A stretch of DNA of 64,000 nt from Methylococcales bacterium (lineage in GTDB: Bacteria > Pseudomonadota > Gammaproteobacteria > Methylococcales > Methylomonadaceae), in contig JAPLRR010000027.1 in NCBI GenBank assembly GCA_026399075.1, forward strand, positions 62,001 through 126,000, written 5' to 3'. The notes beneath the pieces are model-generated. The model was not told the origin of the DNA, ran no database searches, and worked only from the letters and a program-made list of their open reading frames with translations. The position numbers and the translations under genes are program-made. Shown here piece by piece: positions 14,473 to 24,209 of this stretch; the stretch's first letter is position 1, and the number at the start of each line of letters is the position of its first letter.

Positions 14473-15684
14473 CTAACGAAAATTGCCCAATCGCGGCATA
14501 GCGCCTGCAAGCCCCATCGCATGGCGTGTCAGCAAGGATTTTGCCGCAGGAATATGATCCAGCAAGGTTAACCCGAAATTCCTGACCGCCGCCAAGGCTA
14601 GCCATTCATTGGAAAAAATCTTGACGACGGCATCGGTAAAGCCGATGGTGCGGTCATGATCTTGCTTTCTGGCCTGCGCATACGCATGTAGAAAATCCCC
14701 TGCGCCTATGTCTTTTCCGGCTTCGTGCTGCTTAATGAGCAATTCTGCTAGGCTTACCACATCCCTAAGCCCTAGGTTAAAGCCCTGTCCTGCAACGGGA
14801 TGTAACTGGTGTACGGCATTGCCAATGATGACTGCACGGCCTGCCTGCATTTTTTCGGCACGGATCAGCGACAAAGGGAAGGCGCGTCTGGGCGCTATCA
14901 AGCTAAGCCCACCCAGCTTATAGCCAAAACACTGTTGCAATTCGGCTAAGAAATCGGCTTCGCTGCCTAGCATCAATGCCTCGGCATCTGCTTTTTTTCG
15001 TGTCCACACGACAGCGCATTGTTTTTTTTCAACAGGCAATAAGGCCAAAGGCCCGGAGGCGGTAAAGCGCTCATAGGCCGTGCCTTTATGGGGACGCGTT
15101 GTGCGCACGGTGGTGACTAAGGCGGTTTGTCCATAATCCGTGACTTGCTGGTTGATGTCCAATAATTGCCGCACCGATGACAGGCCGCCGTCTGCGCCCA
15201 CCAACAATTTGGCCGACAAGTTTAAGGATTCTTCGCCTTGTTTTAAACTGACGCAAATTTCTTGGTCGCCCGACATTAAACCCACCACCCGCGCCGGGGC
15301 AATCAGGTCTATACCCGCTTGGGCAACCAATTTGGCAACATGGGTTTCAATGTCCCGTGCTGTAATCACATAACCTAAGGCGGCGACCTGTTCTTTTTCT
15401 GCGGACAAACGGGTTTTGCCAAAATGCCCACGGTCGGAAATATGGATGTTGCTTATGGCTGTGGCAGCATAGCTGATGCTTTGCCAAACCGCCATGGCCT
15501 CCAGCATCATGACCGTTCCTGCCGCCAAGGCCAAAGCCCGGTCGCCAGCCGGCGAGGCCTGTAATTGTTCGCGGCTGTTGGCCTCCACAATGGCTATCCG
15601 CAAGCCTGTGTCTTTTAGCGCCAAGGCGAGGCAGTTGCCTGCCAAACCGCCGCCGACTATGATTAAGTCATATTCTGCTTGCAT
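14473..15684 (-). CDS. ubiH: FAD-dependent ubiquinone hydroxylase, UbiH/VisC family
   Basis: A 403-residue flavoprotein monooxygenase. The N-terminal FAD site is DLIIVGGGLAGNCLALAL. A central LLVGADGGLSSVRQ carries the DG motif, and the second FAD motif is AVIIGNAVHQLHPVAGQGFNLGLRD. It hydroxylates the ring of the ubiquinone precursor. Its position directly after pepP is the conserved ygfB-pepP-ubiH order, which favours UbiH over its paralogues UbiI and UbiF. The start overlaps the pepP stop by one base (TAATG), so translation is coupled. Family certain; exact ring position inferred. Confidence 0.88.
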   Translation of the reverse strand: MQAEYDLIIVGGGLAGNCLALALKDTGLRIAIVEANSREQLQASPAGDRALALAAGTVMMLEAMAVWQSISYAATAISNIHISDRGHFGKTRLSAEKEQVAALGYVITARDIETHVAKLVAQAGIDLIAPARVVGLMSGDQEICVSLKQGEESLNLSAKLLVGADGGLSSVRQLLDINQQVTDYGQTALVTTVRTTRPHKGTAYERFTASGPLALLPVEKKQCAVVWTRKKADAEALMLGSEADFLAELQQCFGYKLGGLSLIAPRRAFPLSLIRAEKMQAGRAVIIGNAVHQLHPVAGQGFNLGLRDVVSLAELLIKQHEAGKDIGAGDFLHAYAQARKQDHDRTIGFTDAVVKIFSNEWLALAAVRNFGLTLLDHIPAAKSLLTRHAMGLAGAMPRLGNFR

Positions 15685-16994
15685 TAGCCCGCCTGCATTA
15701 ATGCTTCAATTTCTTGGATGGTTTTGGGTGCGCCACTGCTCAGCACTTCGTGACCGTCGGCTGTTACCAGCACATCATCTTCAATGCGTATGCCGATGCC
15801 ACGCCATTGTTCGTCCACGCCTTTACAATCGGCTGGCACATAGATACCCGGCTCTACGGTCAAAACCATGCCGGCTTCCAATAAGCGCCATTCCTGGTTG
15901 ACTTTATAATCGCCGACATCATGCACGTCCATCCCCAGCCAATGGCCTATCCGGTGCATATAAAACTGTTTGTATTTTTCGTCTTTAATGAGTTTTTTTA
16001 GCCGGCCTTTCAGCAAGCCCAACTCCAGTAAACCTTTGGTGATGGTGTGTACCGAGGCTTCATGCGCCAAATTCCAAGGCAATCCCGGTTTAATTTGCTC
16101 CAATGCCGCTATTTGGGCATCCAAGACCAATTGGTAGAGCAGTTTTTGTGGCCCGCTAAAACGCCCAGAAACCGGAAATGTACGGGTAATGTCGGCGGCA
16201 TAATGGTCACATTCGCCACCTGCATCAATCAGCAACAAATCCCCGCTTTTAAGTTTGGTATTGTTTTCGGTGTAATGCAGGGTGCAGGCATTTTTTCCGG
16301 TTGCCACGATAGACGGGTAAGCCACCGCGCGCAGGCCATTTTGCATAAAATGGTGGACAATTTCTGCTTCTACTTGGTATTCATATAATCCTGGCTGGCA
16401 GACTTGCATGGCCTTAACATGGGCGTTTGCGGACACTTCGGCGGCGCGGCGCATCAGCTCAAGCTCGGCGGCACTTTTGATCAGCCGCATTTCATGCAGC
16501 ACCAAGTCTAAAGTAACCAACTCACCTGGCGCAACCACCCCTTTTCTGGATTGGCTACGGATTTTTCTTAACCAGTCCTGTAAGCTATGATCCAGTTCAG
16601 GATCATTGCCCATCGGATAAAAAACTTTGGTTTTATTTTCCAGCAGCCCTGGCAAAATGTCGTTTAAATCAGCAATCGGAAACGCATCATCAGCTTCATA
16701 GTGTTTGGTTGCACCTTCCAAACCGGCATGGGCACCTTCCCACAAGGCCTTTTTTTCGTCGTATTCGCGGCAAAATAAAATGTATTCGCCTTGTTCCCGC
16801 CCTGGGATAAAGACCGCCAAGGCTTCGGGTTCATTAAAGCCAGTCAAATAATAAAAATCGCTATCTTGCCGAAACGGGTAATGCACATCATTGTTGCGCG
16901 TCTGCATGGCGGCACTGCCTATCAGCGCGATATTGCCCTTGCCGATACGTTGCATCAAGTGCTTGCGGCGTTTTTTAAATTCACTTTGTTTCAT
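15684..16994 (-). CDS. pepP: Xaa-Pro aminopeptidase P
   Basis: A 436-residue pita-bread metalloprotease. An N-terminal domain opens MKQSEFKKRRKHLMQRI. The catalytic domain shows the dimetal ligands LLIDAGGECDHYAADITRTFP (two Asp), MHRIGHWLGMDVHDVGDY (His), LTVEPGIY (Glu) and IRIEDDV (Glu). It releases N-terminal residues before proline in the cytoplasm. ATG 16994 overlaps the ygfB stop (ATGA). The frame runs four codons further upstream but into ygfB. The length matches E. coli PepP (441). Confidence 0.95.
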   Translation of the reverse strand: MKQSEFKKRRKHLMQRIGKGNIALIGSAAMQTRNNDVHYPFRQDSDFYYLTGFNEPEALAVFIPGREQGEYILFCREYDEKKALWEGAHAGLEGATKHYEADDAFPIADLNDILPGLLENKTKVFYPMGNDPELDHSLQDWLRKIRSQSRKGVVAPGELVTLDLVLHEMRLIKSAAELELMRRAAEVSANAHVKAMQVCQPGLYEYQVEAEIVHHFMQNGLRAVAYPSIVATGKNACTLHYTENNTKLKSGDLLLIDAGGECDHYAADITRTFPVSGRFSGPQKLLYQLVLDAQIAALEQIKPGLPWNLAHEASVHTITKGLLELGLLKGRLKKLIKDEKYKQFYMHRIGHWLGMDVHDVGDYKVNQEWRLLEAGMVLTVEPGIYVPADCKGVDEQWRGIGIRIEDDVLVTADGHEVLSSGAPKTIQEIEALMQAG

Positions 16995-17530
16995 TGTTCC
17001 TGCCACTGTGCGGTGCGCTTGCCGCTGTTGCCTTCACCCAATTCATCACGTAATAATAACACCGCCGAACGTAGGTATTCGGTAATTTCCACAAAAGCCT
17101 GCTCATCGTCCTCGCCTTCGGCATGGTCATCAAGCTTGGTAAATTCGGTGACATCTTTCAGTATTTCACGCGCTTCTTTCGACAGGTTTGTCGCTTTGGC
17201 CGCCGATCCCACGCCAAACAAAAAGCCCCGGCACCAATTTTTTAAAGCTACGACTTGCTCGGATAAAGGGCTGTCATCTTCCGGCAAAAACAGCTCAAAC
17301 TCAAAATCATCACTTGCCAAAAGCCTACACGTTTCTTCAAATAGCCTGACTAGCAAATTATTATCCTTATCAAACAGGGCTTCACTTTCCGGCAGCAGTT
17401 CTGTCATCCAGATACCGCTATCTAGTTGTCCGTTGACACATAACATACCCGTGGCCATGCCGTGCGCCTCGGCAGCTGACAAGTCGGCATCAATCTCTAC
17501 AATTATCGCGTTACACGCGTTATAAGCCAT
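16991..17530 (-). CDS. ygfB: YgfB/YecA family protein (UPF0149)
   Basis: A 179-residue all-helical acidic protein of the UPF0149 family. It opens MAYNACNAIIVEIDADLSAAEAHGMATGMLC, with the typical ALKNWCRGFLFGVG in the middle. It lacks the C-terminal SEC-C zinc tail found in YecA. The function is not established in most bacteria; the gene precedes pepP and ubiH in many Gammaproteobacteria, as here, with a 4-base overlap. It is divergent from the zapB-like/zapA pair, so the 164-bp gap upstream should hold both promoters. Confidence 0.92.
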   Translation of the reverse strand: MAYNACNAIIVEIDADLSAAEAHGMATGMLCVNGQLDSGIWMTELLPESEALFDKDNNLLVRLFEETCRLLASDDFEFELFLPEDDSPLSEQVVALKNWCRGFLFGVGSAAKATNLSKEAREILKDVTEFTKLDDHAEGEDDEQAFVEITEYLRSAVLLLRDELGEGNSGKRTAQWQEQ

Positions 17531-17694
17531 AATATATTCACTATCACTAAAAAAAAAATAACGCTTATGCTACCATTGATAGCCAAGACGGTTAATATTT
17601 TGTGCTTTTATACGCAGCCGCGCCGTTTAAGCCTATCCTAACCACTGATAATCCCCATTAAAGCACCAACATTTTGCAACAACCTTTTACCATC

Positions 17695-17916
17695 ATGACA
17701 GAAACACATCTACCCTCAGCATTACAAGCGTTTGAAGACAAGCTGGACCAGCTTATTGACAACTACCAAGACGTAAAATCTGAAAACAAATCGTTAAAGC
17801 TTAAACAAGCCAGCTTGATTTCAGAAAAAGAGCAATTATTGGAAAAAACCACCCAAGCCAAAAGCCGTGTTGAAGCAATGATTACCCGATTAAAAGCAAT
17901 GGAGCAAGGCTCATGA
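17695..17916 (+). CDS. TIGR02449-type small coiled-coil protein (ZapB-like)
   Basis: A 73-residue highly charged protein, predicted to be one long coiled coil (LEDKLDQLIDNYQDVKSENKSLKLKQ-like heptads). It sits directly before zapA, the place of the TIGR02449 family thought to be ZapB-like in cell division. ATG 17695 is chosen over the earlier in-frame start at 17674 because the family begins close to this Met. Its stop overlaps the zapA start by 4 bases, so the two are coupled. Confidence 0.8.
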   Translation: MTETHLPSALQAFEDKLDQLIDNYQDVKSENKSLKLKQASLISEKEQLLEKTTQAKSRVEAMITRLKAMEQGS

Positions 17917-18212
17917 ACAATAAACCCCAACCCGTGTCACTGGTCATTATGGGCAAAGAATACCGTATTGCTTGTGACCTTGAAGAGCAAGATGCCCTAA
18001 TCCATTCTGCCCATCAGCTGGATGTGCAAATGCGCAAAATGCGCGATTCAGGAAAAATCGCAGGGCCAGACCGGATTGCAGTCATGGCCGCACTTAATTT
18101 GGCACATGAACTGCAATTGGTGAAAAATCAAAACGTCCAACTTAACCGCAGCCTCAACGAATGCCTGGCTAAATTAAGCGCCAAAATAGAAAACGTTTTA
18201 GAAAACCCCTAA
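17913..18212 (+). CDS. zapA: Cell division protein ZapA
   Basis: A 99-residue ZapA. The N-terminal beta part is PVSLVIMGKEYRIACDLEEQDAL, and the helical middle is RIAVMAALNLAHELQLVKNQ. ZapA tetramers cross-link FtsZ filaments at the division ring. The gene is followed within 20 bp by 6S RNA, which matches the classic zapA-ssrS order. Confidence 0.93.
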   Translation: MNNKPQPVSLVIMGKEYRIACDLEEQDALIHSAHQLDVQMRKMRDSGKIAGPDRIAVMAALNLAHELQLVKNQNVQLNRSLNECLAKLSAKIENVLENP

Positions 18213-18224
18213 ACACGCTAAAAT
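18197..18224 (+). promoter_or_regulatory. Probable sigma70 promoter of 6S RNA
   Basis: TTTTAG at 18197-18202 and TAAAAT at 18219-18224, spaced 16 bp, place the start near 18231. The -35 element lies inside the last codons of zapA. Confidence 0.5.
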
Positions 18225-18231
18225 AGAACCG

Positions 18232-18415
18232 TATCTCCTGCAGCGTTCGAGAGTATGCTGGGTGTTTCCTGAACCTGTATTTACCCCGGGGGCGAACTCT
18301 GTCATTGGTGTGCATGCCCGTTTTATATGGGAAGCCTGATGTGGCCGTTACCGTCCCCACTTGAACTTCCGGTTCAAGGACGAAAGCATATAACGGCGCA
18401 GGCGGGAGATGCAGC
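18232..18415 (+). ncRNA. ssrS: 6S RNA
   Basis: About 184 nt. The 5' end (TATCTCCTGCAGCG) pairs with the 3' end (CGGGAGATGCAG), closing the long stem. The 3' half has the diagnostic CTTGAACTTCCGGTTCAAGGACG block found in gammaproteobacterial 6S RNA. The central bubble is flanked by GC-rich stems. 6S RNA binds sigma70 RNA polymerase and down-regulates transcription in stationary phase. Position right after zapA supports the call. The usual downstream ygfA (5-formyl-THF cyclo-ligase) is absent. Confidence 0.93.
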
Positions 18416-18481
18416 TTTTACGACAACCCGCCAACAGCCCCTATCCTTATAGGGAGCAACTCTCTGACCCAACCACTTAAG

Positions 18482-18910
18482 CTAAATCGTTTTTTTAAGC
18501 TGCCGTCTTTTCATTACAAAATTAAGCACCCCTGTCATTGCCGCCACCAGTAACGACAATAACAGGCCATCAACCAATGTAATGCAATACGCTGACACGA
18601 ACACCACTTTGCCTAACAGCCAATCCACAAAGGCAGTGGCAGCAATGCCGGTAAACAATTCCACACCTGGGTAGAACTGCACTAAGGATTTGACAACAGT
18701 GCTAATCAGCAACGCTTTGTGCAAACGTTGCTGTTTGTTGCGTACCAGATAGCCATCTAGTTTTGTGTAAAACAAAACAAAGCTAAACACGCCTAACACG
18801 ATGGCCAGCCTGTCGGCCAATAGCGGGTATTCGCCTAAGGCTACCCAAAAACTAAAGGCCGCGTTCAGCCAAACCAAGCCCGTCCATTTAAGGAAAGAAT
18901 TATTTGCCAT
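18482..18910 (-). CDS. Small integral membrane protein, unknown
   Basis: A 142-residue product with four predicted helices: around [62 protein letters not shown] and [18 protein letters not shown]. It ends in a basic tail [12 protein letters not shown] 18910 lies within the last codons of glyA (11-base overlap), so it is probably translated after glyA and part of the same C1 transcript. The frame extends upstream into glyA but without a better start. No family is recognised. Confidence 0.65.
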   Translation of the reverse strand: MANNSFLKWTGLVWLNAAFSFWVALGEYPLLADRLAIVLGVFSFVLFYTKLDGYLVRNKQQRLHKALLISTVVKSLVQFYPGVELFTGIAATAFVDWLLGKVVFVSAYCITLVDGLLLSLLVAAMTGVLNFVMKRRQLKKTI

Positions 18911-20162
18911 CCCGATATACTGGGAACTTCGCACACAATTGGCTAACTTTTTCGCGGACAGCCGCACTCACCGCTTCATCGTCAATATTGTCCATCACAT
19001 CACACATTAAATGGGCGATTTCGGTGACTTCAGCTTCTTTGAAACCCCGGGTGGTGGGCGCAGGTGTACCGACGCGGATGCCGCTGGTCACGAAAGGCGA
19101 TTGCGGGTCGTTAGGCACGGCGTTTTTGTTGACGGTGATGTGGGCTTTGTTGAGCGCGGCATCGGCGGCTTTGCCTGTAATGCCTTTGGCGATTAAGGAC
19201 ACCAGCATCAAATGGTCGTCGGTACCACCAGAAACCACATCAAAACCCCGTGCCATAAACACTGCCGCCATGGCTTTGGCATTGTTGATAACTTGCTGCT
19301 GATAAACGCGGAATTCTGGTTGCATCGCTTCTTTAAAAGCAACGGCTTTGGCGGCAATAATGTGCATGGACGGGCCACCTTGGATACCAGGAAAAATGCT
19401 GGAATCAATTTTTTTCTCGATGTCCGGGTTGCTTTTGCACAAGATCAAGCCACCGCGTGGGCCGCGTAGGGATTTGTGGGTGGTACTGGTCACCACGTCA
19501 GCAAACGGCACGGGGTTAGGGTATAAGCCAGCGGCAATCAAACCCGCCACATGCGCCATATCAACAACAAAATACGCGCCGACTTTATCGGCGATGTCAC
19601 GGAAACGTTGCCAATCCCAAACCCGTGAATAGGCGGAAAATCCAGCCACTATCAATTTGGGCTTGTGTTCCAAAGCCAAGGCTTCCACTTGTTCGTAATC
19701 GATTTCGCTAGTGACTGGGTTTAAGCCATATTGCACAGCTTTATAAATTTTGCCGGAAAAATTGGGTTTAGCGCCATGGGTTAAATGGCCGCCATCCGCT
19801 AAGCTTAAGCCTAAAATGGTGTCGCCGGGTTGGATCAAGGCCATAAATACGGCCATGTTTGCTTGTGAGCCAGAATGTGCTTGGACGTTGGCGTAATCTG
19901 CGCCAAACAAGGCTTTGGCGCGGTCGATGGCCAGTTGTTCGACTTTATCCACCGCCTCACAGCCACCGTAATAGCGTTTGCCGGGATAGCCTTCGGCGTA
20001 TTTGTTGGTCAGTTGTGAACCTTGCGCTTCCATGACGCGTGGGCTGGTGTAGTTTTCTGAAGCGATCAATTCGATGTGGTCTTCTTGACGTTGGCGCTCT
20101 TCTTCGATGGCAAGGAATAGTTCATCATCAAAACCTTTGATGGACATAGATTTTTCAAACAT
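18900..20162 (-). CDS. glyA: Serine hydroxymethyltransferase
   Basis: A 420-residue PLP enzyme. The cofactor lysine lies in [16 protein letters not shown]-terminal [18 protein letters not shown] and [10 protein letters not shown] are typical. It interconverts serine and glycine with 5,10-methylene-tetrahydrofolate, and in methylotrophs it is the entry step of the serine cycle. ATG 20162 has GGAG at good spacing. It lies 13 bp after the glycerate kinase gene, which itself follows mtdA closely, so the three form a C1-assimilation operon. Confidence 0.96.
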   Translation of the reverse strand: MFEKSMSIKGFDDELFLAIEEERQRQEDHIELIASENYTSPRVMEAQGSQLTNKYAEGYPGKRYYGGCEAVDKVEQLAIDRAKALFGADYANVQAHSGSQANMAVFMALIQPGDTILGLSLADGGHLTHGAKPNFSGKIYKAVQYGLNPVTSEIDYEQVEALALEHKPKLIVAGFSAYSRVWDWQRFRDIADKVGAYFVVDMAHVAGLIAAGLYPNPVPFADVVTSTTHKSLRGPRGGLILCKSNPDIEKKIDSSIFPGIQGGPSMHIIAAKAVAFKEAMQPEFRVYQQQVINNAKAMAAVFMARGFDVVSGGTDDHLMLVSLIAKGITGKAADAALNKAHITVNKNAVPNDPQSPFVTSGIRVGTPAPTTRGFKEAEVTEIAHLMCDVMDNIDDEAVSAAVREKVSQLCAKFPVYRDGK

Positions 20163-20175
20163 GGTGTCTCCTGGA

Positions 20176-21543
20176 TTAGGGGGTAAGTATCGGGTTTATA
20201 AGTAAGACTTGCAGGTCAGCCACGTTGGTGCCAGTAGCGCCTGTCATAAGTAAATCGTTGGCCTGTTTCAAGGCGCTGTAAGAATCGTTATTGGCAAGCA
20301 GGTCATCGGGATCAAGGCCTGCGTCCAACAGGCGTTTTAGCGTGTTTGGGTCAACCAGGCCACCAGCGGCATCGGTAGGGCCATCCCGCCCATCCGTACC
20401 GCCGCTTAAAAATGTCCACTGCCCGGCCAAGCCCTGTTGTTGCGCTGCGATGGCAAATGCCAAGGCCATTTCTTGGTTGCGCCCACCTAAGCCATTGCCG
20501 GTTAAGGTGACGGTGGTCTCACCGCCCGCCAATAAAGCGGTCGGGCGGCTGATGCCGGATGCAATCAGCTCTTTGGCATAAGTCACCCACTGCGCGGCAA
20601 CCTGCCTTGCTTCGCCGCTCAAGTTACCACTGTAAAGTTTGGTGTCGTAACCCAGTGCTTCTGCGGCTTTCAAACTGGCATGAAGACTAATCGTGTTGCT
20701 GCCAATTAAGGTGTAAGCACTGTGATTAAAGGCATCATCACCGGGTTTTGGCGTTTCAGGAATGTTGCCACTTTGCCCTTGCAATAAATGGGTTTGCACA
20801 GCAGCGGGGACTTTATCCCACAAGCCTTTCGCCTGAAAAACCGCAATGGCTTCACCATAAGTGCTAGGGTCTGGCACAGTAGGGCCGCTGGCAATCGCGC
20901 TCACCTCGTCGCCTAACACATCCGATAAAATCAAAGCATGCAGATCGGCGGGGAAAGTCAGCTTAGCAAGGCCGCCGCCTTTTAGTTGCGACAAATGCTT
21001 ACGCACACAGTTAATTTCGTTAATGGTTGCGCCACTGGCAAGCAGTAAGTTGGTGGTGGCAATTTTGTCCGCCAAACTGACAGACTCAACCGGGTAGGGG
21101 ATTAAAGCCGAACCACCGCCGCTGACCAGCACCAATACCAGTTCACCCGCTTTGGCATTGCCAATAGATTGCGCACAACGCTGGGCGGCGTTAAGCCCTG
21201 CCGTGTCTGGCAAAGGATGGCCGGCACCAATAACATCAACACCCGCCAATACCGTTACGTTTTCATAATTGGTGACGGCAACGCTACCTGGTGCTAAAAG
21301 GCTGGCTGGAATGCTGTCCTGCACCGCTTTTGCCATTGCGCAGGCGGCTTTGCCAAAGGCGATAAGATGGACTGTAGACCATGCACCTGTGCGTTTTTGG
21401 GGCTGGCCAGGCTCTGTTAAAATACTTATTTGTTGCCCATCCACCTGCAAACAGCCTTTAACGGCCAGATAAGGGTCAGCCGCAGCCACACCCGCTTGAA
21501 AAACGCTGATGGCCGCTGTCCTTAATTTGGCTAAATCACTCAT
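20176..21543 (-). CDS. Glycerate 2-kinase, MOFRL family
   Basis: A 455-residue protein with the DUF4147 N-terminal domain ([24 protein letters not shown]) and a MOFRL C-terminal domain ([27 protein letters not shown], then [17 protein letters not shown]). This is the GckA/TtuD type that phosphorylates glycerate at C2, the last step feeding the serine cycle to 2-phosphoglycerate. ATG 21543 is preferred; the frame extends 33 codons upstream, but only into mtdA. It starts 13 bp after the mtdA stop with no strong ribosome site, so expression may depend on coupling. Confidence 0.92.
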   Translation of the reverse strand: MSDLAKLRTAAISVFQAGVAAADPYLAVKGCLQVDGQQISILTEPGQPQKRTGAWSTVHLIAFGKAACAMAKAVQDSIPASLLAPGSVAVTNYENVTVLAGVDVIGAGHPLPDTAGLNAAQRCAQSIGNAKAGELVLVLVSGGGSALIPYPVESVSLADKIATTNLLLASGATINEINCVRKHLSQLKGGGLAKLTFPADLHALILSDVLGDEVSAIASGPTVPDPSTYGEAIAVFQAKGLWDKVPAAVQTHLLQGQSGNIPETPKPGDDAFNHSAYTLIGSNTISLHASLKAAEALGYDTKLYSGNLSGEARQVAAQWVTYAKELIASGISRPTALLAGGETTVTLTGNGLGGRNQEMALAFAIAAQQQGLAGQWTFLSGGTDGRDGPTDAAGGLVDPNTLKRLLDAGLDPDDLLANNDSYSALKQANDLLMTGATGTNVADLQVLLINPILTP

Positions 21544-21556
21544 CACAAGGGGTGGC

Positions 21557-22414
21557 TTAGGCCATTTCTTTCGCCAAGGCAAAGATGTTTTCAGCATCCA
21601 GCACTTGCTTGTTGTCTTCAAATAATTTGCCAACACAGGCACGGTGCAAAGCCAGTTTTAAAGTACCAAAACCGATGGCACCCCAAATGATTTTGCCATG
21701 ACGCAGTTCGCCTTTATCCATCATGTCGGTGCCGCCTATGCCTAAAGGCGGCGTGGCATTGGCATCGGCTATCATTTCTAGGCTGGTGTTGGCTTGCCAT
21801 TGTTCAACCGTCAGCAATTCCACGCCCGCTGCACCCGTTGCCAACACAATTTGGGCATCGGTGATGGCAATGGCGCGGGCGTTATTGTCAGCTGCCTCCA
21901 GCGGGGTAATATCAACCCCAAAACGCCGTTTCATATTATCGCAAGCCACCACTGCACGTTCCATTTTACGCGCCGTTATTGACACATTCGCCCCTTCCAT
22001 GGCCAACATAGCTGCGGCACGTTGCCCCACAGGGCCTGTGCCCGCCAAAACCACGGCTTTTTTGCCAGCCAGTGTGCCGCTGGCGGCCAGTTTGGCTACT
22101 GCGGCAGCGGCGGTGGTGTTGCTGCCATTACTGTCCAACATCACCGACACTTGAAAGCCGCCGAAAAAACAACGCTGTACCGCCGCCAATAATTTTTGGC
22201 CGGCTACCATGTCGCTGCCGCCAATAAAAATGGCGGTATTTTTTTTATCTTTAGGGGCGCGGGTAAAAATTGCGCCCTCGACCAGGCCCGTCACGTTTTC
22301 CGGCATTAGCCCGCCATGTCCTATCACATGATCAGCCCCGCCATCATAGCCGACAACGGTATCAAAAACAGATGGATGGGTGTCGGTATCAAATTGGAAT
22401 AGTAGTTTTTTCAT
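21557..22414 (-). CDS. mtdA: NADP-dependent methylene-tetrahydromethanopterin/THF dehydrogenase
   Basis: A 285-residue protein. The N-terminus KKLLFQFDTDTHPSVFDTVVGYDGGADH is characteristic of MtdA. The middle has the SNGSNTTAAAAVAKL segment and the Rossmann loop VLAGTGPVGQRAA. It oxidises methylene-H4MPT and methylene-H4F, linking formaldehyde oxidation and serine-cycle assimilation. MtdB is a close paralogue, but the N-terminal pattern and the serine-cycle neighbours favour MtdA. It heads the reverse-strand operon mtdA-glycerate kinase-glyA and is divergent from mdh across about 297 bp, which should contain both promoters. Confidence 0.92.
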   Translation of the reverse strand: MKKLLFQFDTDTHPSVFDTVVGYDGGADHVIGHGGLMPENVTGLVEGAIFTRAPKDKKNTAIFIGGSDMVAGQKLLAAVQRCFFGGFQVSVMLDSNGSNTTAAAAVAKLAASGTLAGKKAVVLAGTGPVGQRAAAMLAMEGANVSITARKMERAVVACDNMKRRFGVDITPLEAADNNARAIAITDAQIVLATGAAGVELLTVEQWQANTSLEMIADANATPPLGIGGTDMMDKGELRHGKIIWGAIGFGTLKLALHRACVGKLFEDNKQVLDAENIFALAKEMA

Positions 22415-22711
22415 TAACTTACCTGACTAAACGTAAAAGGATAATTTTGGTTCGTATTATACCCGATAAAAAAAACTGTGCCGTGATTAAGCAATAGTCA
22501 ATGCAGCCATGATTTAAGGGTGTTTTTAAGTGGGCAGGAATGTTAGGATTGCACGGAATATCAGCCACCCGTGCTGGTTTTTGATGAAATTTACTATGGG
22601 GACGCGATAAGCGGCTCTGGCCTTGCGCCAACCCCACTTTGTAAGCCTTTGGGGTGGCAGTTCATCTTTACAAAACCTTCAATATATAACGACAACAAAC
22701 AAGGAATACCC

Positions 22712-23689
22712 ATGAAAACACCCGTTCATATAGCGGTTACTGGCGCAGCAGGACAAATTAGCTACTCCTTGCTGTTTCGCTTGGCGGCTGGATCATTGTT
22801 AGGCCCAGACCAACCCATCGTCTTGCATTTGTTGGAAATAACCCCGGCAATGAATGCCTTGCAGGGTGTTGTCATGGAATTAAATGATTGCGCCAGTCCT
22901 TTGCTGCACCGTATAGAAATAAGTGATGACCCGATGGTGGCCTTCAAAAATGTCGATTATGCCTTTTTAGTGGGGGCAAGGCCCAGGGGCGCTGGCATGG
23001 AACGTAAAGACCTGCTGGAAGTCAATGCCGAAATTTTCTCGGTACAGGGCAAAGCCTTAAACGCCGTTGCCAGCCGCGATGTAAAAGTGTTGGTGACCGG
23101 CAACCCCGCCAATACCAATGCGCTGATCGCCCTGAAAAACGCACCTAATTTAAATCCTTTAAATTTTTCTGCGATGACCCGTTTAGACCATAACCGGGCT
23201 ATCAGCCAACTGTCTGAAAAATGCGGGGTGCTAACCACCGACATTAAAAATATGATTATCTGGGGCAACCATTCGGCCACCCAATACCCTGATTTGCACC
23301 ATACCAAGGTCAAAGGCCAAGATGCCTTGTCTTTAGTTGAACAACGCTGGTTTGCCGATGACTTTATCCCTTGTGTGCAACAACGTGGAGCGGCGGTAAT
23401 CAAAGCCCGTGGGCAATCCAGCGCCGCCTCCGCCGCAAATGCCGCCATTGACCAAATGCGGGATTGGGTTTTGGGCACAGAAGAAGGTGATTGGGTAAGT
23501 ATGGGTGTGCTTTCTGATGGCAGTTATGGTATTGCCAAAGATTTGATCTATTCATTCCCAGTCACCATCGTCGATGGTGTGGCGACTATCGTCAAAGGCC
23601 TAGCCATCAATGAGTTCAGCAAACAACGGATGAAACTTAGCGAAACCGAGTTAAAAGAAGAACGGGACGCGGTCAAGCATTTGTTTTAA
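22712..23689 (+). CDS. mdh: Malate dehydrogenase
   Basis: A 325-residue NAD-dependent enzyme of the LDH/MDH type 2 group. The nucleotide loop is [14 protein letters not shown], substrate-binding arginines sit in [22 protein letters not shown] is the next conserved block, and the catalytic pair is MTRLDHNRA (Asp) and [12 protein letters not shown] (His). In serine-cycle methylotrophs it reduces oxaloacetate to malate, which fits its place opposite mtdA. ATG 22712 has AAGGA upstream; the frame is open earlier but without a ribosome site. Confidence 0.95.
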   Translation: MKTPVHIAVTGAAGQISYSLLFRLAAGSLLGPDQPIVLHLLEITPAMNALQGVVMELNDCASPLLHRIEISDDPMVAFKNVDYAFLVGARPRGAGMERKDLLEVNAEIFSVQGKALNAVASRDVKVLVTGNPANTNALIALKNAPNLNPLNFSAMTRLDHNRAISQLSEKCGVLTTDIKNMIIWGNHSATQYPDLHHTKVKGQDALSLVEQRWFADDFIPCVQQRGAAVIKARGQSSAASAANAAIDQMRDWVLGTEEGDWVSMGVLSDGSYGIAKDLIYSFPVTIVDGVATIVKGLAINEFSKQRMKLSETELKEERDAVKHLF

Positions 23690-23795
23690 AGCCTCCTAAC
23701 CACGCCAATAAGTGCATCAAGGCGTCTTATTGGCGTGGGCTTCAGCAAGTGGCAATGCTATAATTGGTTACCGACAAATAAGGCAAGGTAATCTG

Positions 23796-24188
23796 ATGGC
23801 TTATTCAATACCACGCGACGTGTTCCTATTATTGGAAGCCGCTTTTAACCAAGACCGGGAAAAGGCCGAGGTGTTCGCCAAAGCCATAGAAGGCTCCATT
23901 CAAGCCATTGAACATCAGGCTAGCGAATCCATCACGCACAAAAAAGAAGCCCTTAAAGCAGAACTGTACAATGAGTTGCGCAACGAATTGGCAACCAAGG
24001 AGTTTGTGCGGGCTGAGATCAGTGAAGTCCGCAATGAAATTAGTGATGTCAGAAATGAAATCACCGAAGTTCGTGCCGAACTTAAGCAAAACACCTTGCT
24101 GTTAAAAATTTTGATAGGCATCGCTGTATTTGGCCTGACATTATTCAACCCGGCTTTTGTCCGATTAACCGAATTGCTGATGAAATGA
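23796..24188 (+). CDS. Coiled-coil protein with C-terminal membrane anchor
   Basis: A 130-residue product. Residues 1-50 form a helical head. Residues about 55-100 are a coiled coil with a repeated heptad-like EVRNEI/DVRNEI/EVRAEL motif. One transmembrane helix follows near the end (LLKILIGIAVFGLTLFNPAF). The layout resembles the CCDC90/DUF1640 group. ATG 23796 is chosen with AAGG upstream. It lies 106 bp after mdh and is convergent with pbpC. The function is unknown in bacteria. Confidence 0.7.
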   Translation: MAYSIPRDVFLLLEAAFNQDREKAEVFAKAIEGSIQAIEHQASESITHKKEALKAELYNELRNELATKEFVRAEISEVRNEISDVRNEITEVRAELKQNTLLLKILIGIAVFGLTLFNPAFVRLTELLMK

Positions 24189-24209
24189 GGCAAGCGCCAC
24201 TACACCCAC

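Noticed and set aside
18169-18360. 63-residue reverse ORF
   Set aside because: It lies on the opposite strand of 6S RNA and the zapA end and has no ribosome site.
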